The notes beneath the pieces are model-generated. The model did not search any database. It worked only from the letters and a program-made list of their open reading frames with translations, and was not told the origin of the DNA. From positions 1 to 5,508 of the forward strand of contig JAUYAJ010000609.1 in the NCBI GenBank assembly GCA_030693565.1: DNA of 5,508 nucleotides, written 5' to 3'. Within the stretch, counting starts at the first letter, position 1. The number at the start of each line of letters is the position of its first letter. This DNA comes from Rubrivivax sp. (GTDB taxonomy: Bacteria; Pseudomonadota; Gammaproteobacteria; Burkholderiales; Burkholderiaceae_C). Below, one piece after another: positions 1-5,508 of the stretch. A program made the position numbers and the translations under genes.

Positions 1-3000
1 AACTGCAGCTGCTGATGAGCGCGCACGCCGGCGCTGGGGATGCCGGCGCGGTGGCGGGCCATTGGCTGCAAGGCGATGGCCGTGCCGCGTTCGAGCTGGC
101 CCTGGGCGCGCGCCGGCGCTGGTGGTCACCCGCGCCGGCGAGCTGGCGCCCACGGGTGCTGCCGCTGTATCTGGCGACGCTGGCCGCGGGCACTGCTGCC
201 GTGGTGGCGGGCATGCTGCGCCTGGGCCCCGACAACGCCCCGGACATGACCTGGCCGGCGCTGCTGTTGCTGGCATGGCCGGCGTCTGAGGCCGTGATCG
301 CGCTGCTGCACCGCCTGATCGGTGAATCGACCCGGCCGCGCCGGCTGCCCCGGCTGGCACTGATCCAGGGCCTGACGTCCGATCACCGGGTGATGGTGGT
401 GATACCCGCGATGCTCAGCGACCCCGCGGCCATCGATGGCCTCGTGCACCGGCTCGAGCAGCATCACCTGGCCAATCCGGAGGCGCATGCGCAGTTCGCA
501 CTGCTCACCGACTGGACCGACGCCGACGCCGCCGACGCCAGCCGCGATGACGCGCTGCTGGCGTGGGCGACGCAGCGGCTGAACGAACTCAACGCGCGTT
601 ACCCGGCAGCGGCGGCGCGCTTTGTGTTGCTGCACCGGCGGCGCCGCTACAGCGCCAGCGAGCGACGCTGGATCGGCTGGGAGCGCAAGCGCGGCAAGCT
701 CGAACAGCTGGTGGCGGCGCTGGCCGAAGCGCCGCACAGCCCAGGGCCGTCAGCCTTCGTCGATCTGGGCCCGCTGTCGGTGCTCGCTGCCGGCACGCGT
801 TACATCGTCACGCTGGACAGCGACACCCAGCTGCCGCCGGGCCGGCTGCGGGAGCTGGTGGGCGTGGCGGCCCACCCGGCCAACCGGCCGCGCCTGAGCG
901 CTGACCGGCGGCGCGTCGTCGCCGGCTACGGCATCCTGCAGCCGCACCTGGCCACGCCGCTGCCGCAGCCGGCCGAGGACACCTGGTTTCATCGCCTGTT
1001 CGCCGGCCAGAACGGCATCGACCCCTACAGTGCCGCCAGCTCCGAGATCTACCAGGATTTGTTCGACGAAGGCAGCTTCACCGGCAAGGGCTTGCTCGAC
1101 GTCCAGGCCATGTACGCCGTGCTTGCCGGCAGCCTGCCCGAAGACCAGGTGCTCAGCCACGACCTGCTCGAAGGTGCGCTGGCGCGCTGCGGCGCGGTGA
1201 CCGACGTCTCGCTGATCGAAGACGCACCCTTCCACGCCGAAGTGGCGGCCTCGCGTGTGCATCGCTGGACGCGCGGTGATTGGCAGTTGCTGCCGATCCT
1301 GCTGCGTTCGCTGCTGCAGCCGGCGCGCTACCCGCTGGGCGCCGTCAACCGCTGGAAGATCGCCGACAACCTGCGCCGGTCGCTGGTGGCGCCGGTGTCG
1401 CTGGCGCTGGTGGTGCTGGCGCTGGCGGGCACCTCGGCGGGGCCGCTGAGCCCGTGGGCGCCGCCGCTGCTGCCCACCCTGGCGCTGGTGCTGGCGGCCT
1501 TTGCGGCCGGTCCGCTGATGGGCGCCACCGCCGGCCTGCTGGCCAGCCGCGATGCCGTGGCGCGCCTGCACTTCTATCGCCGGGCCGGCCTGAACTGGCT
1601 GCGCGCGGGGGCTGGCGGCCTGTGGCACCTGTTGATGTTGCTGCAGCACGCGCTGTTGGCGGTGGATGCCATCGTTCGTGCGCTCTGGCGCGTGCTGGTC
1701 AGCCAGCGGAGCTTGCTGCAGTGGACCACCGCAGCGGCCGCGGCGGCTTCGGCCAGCAATGGCTTGCCCGCGGCCTTTCGGCGCCATTGGAGCCTGCCGC
1801 TGGTGGCCGCCCTGCTGGGCGCGGCGCTGTGGGCCGTGCAAACACCATATCCGCTGTGGAGCGCCGCACTGTGCGTGCTGTGGGGTGCTGCGCCGCTGTG
1901 GTCCTGGGCCGTCAGCCGCACCGGCTTCACGCGCCAGCCGCGCCAGTGCACAGCAGCCGATGCGCTGTACCTGCGCGGCGTCGCGCGCCAGACCTGGCGC
2001 TACTTCGAGCGCTGCGTGACGGCCGCCGACCACCACCTGCCGCCCGACAACCTGCAGACGCAGCCGCACGAGATGCTGGCGCGGCGCACCTCGCCCACCA
2101 ACATCGGCCTGTACCTGCTGAGCGTGGCCTGCGCGCGGCAGTTCGGCTGGCTGGGCACGCCCGAACTGCTGCAGCGCCTGCAGGGCACGCTGGCGACACT
2201 GGATCGCCTGCAGCGCCACCGCGGCCACTTCCTGAACTGGTACGACACCGAGACCTGCGCGCCGCTGTTGCCGGCTTATGTGTCGACGGTGGACAGCGGC
2301 AACCTCAGCGGACACCTGCTGGCGCTCGCCCAGGCCTGCCTGGCGCTGGCGCGCGAGCCCGACGAGGCCGCCGACGCGCCGGCGCTGCGTGAACTGGCGC
2401 GGCGCTGCGAGGTGCTGGCCTGGGCGCCCGACTACGCCTTCCTGTACCACCCGCGCCGGCATTTGCTGCACATCGGCTTTCGCGTCGCCGAGCAGCAACT
2501 CGACGCCAGTTTCTACGACTTGCTGGCCTCCGAGTCGCGACTGGCCAGCCTGCTGGCCATCGCCAAGGGCGACGTGCCGGTGCGCCATTGGGTGGCGCTG
2601 GGGCGGCCGTTCTTCGCCGTGCGCGCTGCGGCCGGGCTGCGTTCGTGGTCGGGCTCGATGTTCGAATACCTGATGCCCACGCTGGTGCTGGCCGAGCCCA
2701 ATGGCAGCGTGCTGCACGAAGCCTGCCAGGCAGCGCTGGTGGAGCAGCGCGCTTTCGCTGCGGCCGCGGGCGTTCCCTGGGGCATCTCGGAGTCGGCTTA
2801 CGCCGGCTGCGACCACACGCTGGCTTACCAATACGCGCCGCAAGGCGTGCCGCGGCTGGCGCTGCGCCGCACGCCGGCCGACGAACTGGTGATCGCACCC
2901 TATGCCACGGCGCTGGCGGCGCAGTTCGATGTGCATCGCGCGACCCGCAATTTCCAGGCCCTGCAGGCCTTGGGGGCGCATGGCGACCTGGGCTTCATCG

Positions 3001-5508
3001 AAGCGCTGGACTACACGCCCTCAAGGCAGCTCGGTGGCCAGGCCGGCGGCCATGCGGTGACGCTGGTCCACACCTTCATGGCCCACCACCAAGGCATGAC
3101 GCTGGTGGCACTGGCCAACGTGCTGCTGGACGGCGCGCCGCGGCGCTGGGGCATGGCCAACCCGCACATCGAGGCGGTGGCTTCGCTGCTGCACGAACGC
3201 GCGCCGCGCGAAGTGTCGCGCTTGCACATGCTGCCGTCGGCCTTGGCGGTGCAGCCGCAGCGCCAGAGCGCGCCGACGCTGCAGCGCGCGGTGCGGCCCG
3301 GCCAGCACGCCATCGAGCCGACGCACCTGCTGTCCAACGGCCGCTACAGCGTGGCGCTGCGCGCCAACGGCGCCGGCCGCAGCCGCTGGGGGCCGGCGGA
3401 TCTGACGCGCTGGCGCGACGATGCGCTGCGCGACGCCCATGGCAGTTTCTTCTGGCTGCGCCGGGCAGGGCAGGTCGCGCCGGTGTCGCTGACGCAGCAC
3501 CCCGCAGCGGACCCGCAAGCCCAGTACCAGGCCGAGTTCCACGCCGATCGTGTCTGCCTGCACGCCAACTGGCCCGACCTGCAGGCCAGCATCACGGTCT
3601 GGGTCAGCCCCGAGGACGACGTCGAGTTCCGCCGTGTCGAGCTCATCAACCGCGGCGAGCAGGCACTGGACATCGAACTGGTGTCCAGCTTCGAGCCGAC
3701 ACTGGCCGACGCGCGCGCCGACGAGGCGCATCCGGCCTTCGGCAACTTGTTTGTCAGCGCGCGCAGCCATGCGCAGCAGCAAGCCCTGTGGTTCGAGCGC
3801 CGGCCACGCCTGGCCACCGAAACAGGCCTGCACGCGGTGCATTTCCTGGCCGAGAGCGGGCCGGCCTTGCGCGAGCTGCGTTGCCAGGTTGACCGCCAGC
3901 GCTGGCTCGGGCGAAACCGCGCGACCGGGTCACCGCTGGCCGCACTGGCGCCATTGGCTGCTGACAGTGACGAGGACTCGCCGCCGCTGGACACCGGTCT
4001 GGATCCGGTGTGCGCGCTGGCCGTACGCCTGCTCATTTCGCCCGGCGCGGCGACGCGGCTGACCTTCGCCACTGCCGCGGGCGGCGACCTCGACACACTG
4101 AAGGCGGTGGTCGACAAGTACCGCCAGCCCAGCCACATCGATCGCGCCGCGCTGATGTCGACCACGCTGGCCGGCATCCGGCTGCGGGCCCTGGGCATGG
4201 GCGCCGAGACCTTCACCACGCTGCAAACGCTGACCACGGCGCTGATGCTTTCGCTGACGCGCCCGCTCGCTGCCGCGTCGACCTTGGCGGCAGGCCCGCA
4301 GGTGGTCGACCGCCGGCTGCTCTGGCGCTTTGGCATCTCGGGTGACCGGCCGCTGGTGCTGGTGTCGGCCGCGGCGCTGCCGGGCCTGGGCCTGGTGCGC
4401 TCGCTCAGCCAGGCGTTGACGCTCTGGGACTGGGGCGGCGTGGCCTGCGATCTGGTGGTGGTCAACGCCGAGCCGTCGTCGTACCTGATGGCGCTGCAGC
4501 GTGAACTCGGCGCCTTGCGCGACGGCCACGACGCCGACGTGGCGGCGCGCGGCGGCCAGGCCCGCACCGGCTGGCACCTGCTGCGGGCCGACGAGCTGTC
4601 AGCCGACGAACTGGGCACGCTGCAGAGCCTGGCGCGCCTGCGGTTGTCCGCCGACGGGCGTTCGCTGGCGCACCACCTGGACTTGTGGGCCGGTTTGCAC
4701 GAGGCGGCGCTGCAGCAGCGCCAGAAGGTCGCGCACGCGGTGCTGGCCGAGGCTCCGGCACGCGCCGGCGAAGCGGCTCTGTCCACGGGCCGCTTCGCCG
4801 ACGCGCCCGAGCAGGCCGGCGAGTTTGCGTTCGACGTCGGCCACGCAATGCGTCCGCGGCGGCCCTGGATCAACGTGCTCGCCAACCCGATCTTCGGCAC
4901 CCAGGTCAGCGAAGCCGGTGGCGGCACCAGCTGGGCTGTCAACAGCCGCCTCAATCAACTCACGCCCTGGAGCAACGACCCGGTGGCTGACCCGCCCTCG
5001 GAGTGGCTGCTGCTGCAGGACACGCACAGCCGCGAGGTGTGGAGCGTCACGCCGTCGGCGCACGGCGCGCCGGCCACGGTCTACCGCGTGCGCCACGGCC
5101 AGGGCTTCAGTGCCATCGAACACCGGCTTGATGATCTCGAGGTCCACATGACCTGGTGCGTCGATGCCGTGACAGCGGTCAAGCAGGTGCAGTGGCGCTT
5201 CATCAACCACGGGCCGCGCACGCGCCATCTGCGCTGCCTAACCGTGTGCGAATGGATGCTGGGCGCGCAACGCAGCGACCGCGGCGGCGTGCACACGGCG
5301 CCGCACCGCCAGCCGGTGGCCGGCCACCGCATGCTGGCGCTGCTGGCGACGCAGCAAGAAAGCAGCGCCGGCTTTGGCGGCGGCACCGCCTTCCTGGCGA
5401 CGACCGAAGGCGACAGCGGCGACGCCAAGGAAGAGCTCGACTGGACCTGCGACCGCCGCGAGTTCTTCGATGCCCGTGGCCGGCCGGTGCTGCCCGATCA
5501 CCTCGGCC
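1..5508 (+). CDS. ndvB: Cyclic beta-1,2-glucan synthase (NdvB/ChvB/Cgs family), internal part, both ends missing
   Basis: First complete codon at base 3, last at 5505-5507; about 1,835 codons with no stop. The family builds cyclic beta-1,2-glucan from UDP-glucose at the inner membrane, using the protein itself as primer, and the ring goes to the periplasm for osmotic adaptation and host interaction. Visible in order: two membrane helices, a GT84 core (D170, WERKRGKLE 226-234, DSD 272-274, E390, RVHRW 418-422), more membrane helices (461-638), a glucoamylase-like cyclization domain (RTSPTNIGL from 695, STVDSGNL from 761, SMFEYLMP from 886, PWGISESAY from 925, MAHHQGM 1026-1032), a first GH94-type sandwich (HLLSNGRY from 1108), an LWRFGISGD segment (1440-1448), and a second sandwich (PWINVLANP from 1621, LTPWSNDP 1653-1660). 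Motif order matches full-length family members and no frameshift is visible. Missing are the N-terminal membrane region, start codon and ribosome binding site, plus the C-terminal GH94 barrel. Family assignment is very secure; the exact product (ring size, cyclic versus linear) is inferred. Confidence 0.95.
156..320 (+). other. Two predicted transmembrane helices before the GT84 domain
   Basis: Residues about 52-71 (VLPLYLATLAAGTAAVVAGM) form a clean hydrophobic stretch preceded by an Arg/Trp-rich segment (RRRWW, then SWRPR), which suggests a positive-inside cytoplasmic flank. After a short polar loop (GPDNAPDM), residues about 84-106, beginning WPALLLLAWPASEAVIALL, form a second hydrophobic stretch ending in HRLIGESTRPRR, again basic. 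A hairpin with both ends in the cytoplasm would place the following GT84 core in the cytoplasm, as expected for an enzyme using UDP-glucose. Helix limits are judged by eye. Confidence 0.75.
390..1290 (+). other. GT84 glycosyltransferase domain (beta-1,2-glucan polymerisation)
   Basis: Residues about 130-430. The domain opens with VMVVIPAMLSD (130-140), the first strand of a GT-A type fold. The widely spaced family signature D, DxD, E/D, RxxRW is complete: D170 in LLTDWTDAD; D272 and D274 in YIVTLDSDTQLP; E390 in SHDLLEG; and RVHRW at 418-422, followed by TRGDW. Other family blocks are HRRRRYSASERRWIGWERKRGKLE (ending at 234) and DLFDEGSFTGKG (352-363). In known members this domain transfers glucose from UDP-glucose to the growing protein-linked beta-1,2 chain, with the DxD coordinating the metal and nucleotide sugar. 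Since every motif is kept, I infer an active transferase. The assignment of E390 as the third acidic residue is by position relative to RxxRW. Confidence 0.9.
1380..1919 (+). other. Second membrane region, up to four transmembrane helices
   Basis: It follows the block NRWKIADNLRRSL, which is typical after the GT84 core. Hydrophobic stretches lie at residues about 461-478 (beginning LVAPVSLALVVLALAG), 488-505 (beginning PLLPTLALVLAAFAAG), 598-614 (beginning SLPLVAALLGAALWAV) and 618-638 (beginning PLWSAALCVLWGAAPLWSWA). Between the second and third is an amphipathic, Leu/Trp-rich part (LNWLRAGAGGLWHLLMLLQH) and the block RSLLQWTTAAAA (569-580), a conserved feature of this family. An even number of crossings would keep both the GT84 domain and the downstream hydrolase-like domains in the cytoplasm. 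Helix count and limits are estimates. Confidence 0.75.
1950..3240 (+). other. Central glucoamylase-like domain (GH189-type cyclization domain)
   Basis: Residues about 650-1080. Family blocks in order: LPPDNLQ (679-685), RTSPTNIGLYLLS (from 695), RGHFLNWYDT (740-749), YVSTVDSGNLSGHL (759-772), RSWSGSMFEYLMPTL (from 881), PWGISESAY (925-933), GVPRLALRR, APYATALAAQFD, GFIEALDYTPSR (from 997), HTFMAHHQGMTL (1023-1034) and LLHERAPREV (from 1062). This is the (alpha/alpha)6-barrel, glucoamylase-like region. In cyclic beta-1,2-glucan synthases it has been assigned to ring closure by transglycosylation and classed as GH189. Conserved acidic residues that could be catalytic are E888 (in FEYLMP), E930 (in ISESAY) and E1000 (in FIEALDY); I cannot decide which act as nucleophile and acid/base. 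No essential-looking motif is missing. Domain identity is secure; the cyclizing activity rests on family knowledge. Confidence 0.85.
3318..4080 (+). other. First GH94-type N-terminal beta-sandwich domain
   Basis: Residues about 1106-1360. It begins PTHLLSNGRYSVAL, followed by RSRWGPADLTRWRDD and GSFFWLRR, the usual opening of the glycosyltransferase-36-type sandwich that precedes GH94 catalytic domains. Further family blocks are VSPEDDVEFRRVELINRGEQ (from about 1202), EAHPAFGNLFVSARS (from about 1242), FERRPR, a WLGRNR segment (1301-1306) and TGLDPV (1331-1336). These sandwiches help bind or position the glucan in phosphorylases. Here, as in other NdvB proteins, this first copy has no catalytic barrel directly after it. 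A short acidic stretch, DSDEDSPPLD (about 1321-1330), sits in a likely surface loop. Confidence 0.8.
4086..4850 (+). other. Connecting region between the two GH94-type sandwiches
   Basis: Residues about 1362-1617. It begins with a helical segment (GDLDTLKAVVDKYRQPSHID), continues through a helix-rich stretch, and reaches the conserved LWRFGISGDRPLVLV (1440-1454). Next comes SQALTLWDWGGVACDLVVVN, matching the family pattern of a helix followed by a strand ending in 'DLVxxN', then EPSSYLMALQREL. The tail (DLWAGLHEAALQQRQKVAH, then STGRFADAPEQAGEFAFD) leads into the second sandwich. The function of this part is not known to me. It is the least conserved stretch of the protein by eye, rich in Ala, Arg and Asp. 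Confidence 0.65.
4860..5508 (+). other. Second GH94-type N-terminal sandwich, truncated by the window end
   Basis: Residues from about 1620. Blocks seen: RPWINVLANPIFGTQVSEAG (1620-1639), TSWAVNSRLNQLTPWSNDP (1642-1660), SEWLLLQDTHSREVWSVTP, YRVRHGQGFSAIEH (1694-1707), VDAVTAVKQVQWRFINHGPRT and an EWMLGAQRSD segment. This is the standard GH94 phosphorylase N-terminal domain (as in cellobiose and cyclic glucan enzymes). In Cgs-type synthases the GH94 part phosphorolyses the chain and so controls ring size. The window stops at DARGRPVLPDHL, before the helical linker and the (alpha/alpha)6 barrel with the catalytic Asp, so phosphorylase activity cannot be judged from here. Confidence 0.85.

Noticed and set aside
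3..320. An internal ATG near the left edge (for example at bases 15-17) as the real start of the gene
   Set aside because: The open frame already extends to the window edge, and the family has several hundred more residues and further membrane helices upstream. No convincing ribosome binding site is seen before that ATG.
1725..1760. Possible simple repeat or frameshift spot in the GC-rich poly-alanine codons
   Set aside because: The codons vary (GCA, GCG, GCC, GCT), the frame continues smoothly into conserved sequence on both sides, and an Ala-rich stretch after QWTTA fits the family.
1280..2392. Open frame of 370 codons on the + strand in another frame
   Set aside because: Its translation is an Ala/Gly/Arg-rich low-complexity product. 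The true frame here encodes the membrane helices and the RTSPTNIGL and NWYDT blocks.
750..2981. Open frame of 743 codons on the - strand
   Set aside because: It lies entirely opposite the conserved synthase gene. Its protein is dominated by Gln, Arg, Ala and Gly with no recognisable domain, as expected when a very GC-rich gene is read antisense. The + strand frame carries many conserved motifs over the same bases.
2588..3892. Open frame of 434 codons on the + strand in another frame
   Set aside because: Low-complexity Ala/Gly/Arg composition and no motifs. The overlapping true frame carries SMFEYLMP, PWGISESAY and MAHHQGM.
3344..4954. Open frame of 536 codons on the - strand
   Set aside because: Same reason: Ser/Arg/Ala-rich composition, no domain, and full overlap with the sandwich and connecting regions of the synthase.

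Overview
The whole window lies inside a single very large protein-coding gene on the + strand. The reading frame whose codons begin at position 3 stays open for about 1,835 codons and runs off both edges, so neither the start codon nor the stop codon is present. The protein is a cyclic beta-1,2-glucan synthase of the NdvB/ChvB/Cgs family (genome pipelines often name such proteins 'glucoamylase family protein' or 'GH36-type glycosyl hydrolase domain-containing protein'). Members are usually about 2,800 residues long. I infer that roughly 450 N-terminal and 500-600 C-terminal residues lie outside the window. Residue numbers used here are local: residue n starts at base 3n.

Layout: (1) bases 3-320, the end of the N-terminal membrane region, with two likely transmembrane helices; (2) about 390-1290, the GT84 glycosyltransferase core, with all expected motifs; (3) about 1380-1920, a second membrane region with up to four helices; (4) about 1950-3240, the central glucoamylase-like domain, assigned in this family to ring closure (GH189); (5) about 3318-4080, a first GH94-type beta-sandwich; (6) about 4086-4850, a connecting region; (7) about 4860-5508, a second GH94-type N-terminal sandwich, cut by the window end. 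The GH94 phosphorylase barrel with its catalytic aspartate would follow downstream.

In the known members the parts work in sequence on one protein at the inner membrane. The GT84 domain extends a protein-linked beta-1,2-glucan from UDP-glucose, the GH94 part trims it by phosphorolysis to set its length, and the central domain closes and releases the ring. The ring is then exported to the periplasm by an NdvA/ChvA-type ABC transporter, which is not in this window.

The DNA is extremely GC-rich, with third codon positions almost all G or C. Together with a divergent NdvB-type protein this fits a high-GC proteobacterium, perhaps a Burkholderiales betaproteobacterium; that is inference from composition only. 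No intergenic DNA, RNA gene, mobile element, CRISPR array, promoter or terminator was seen. Long open frames on the opposite strand are by-products of the composition. I found no previously undescribed system; the points worth a second look concern divergence inside this enzyme.
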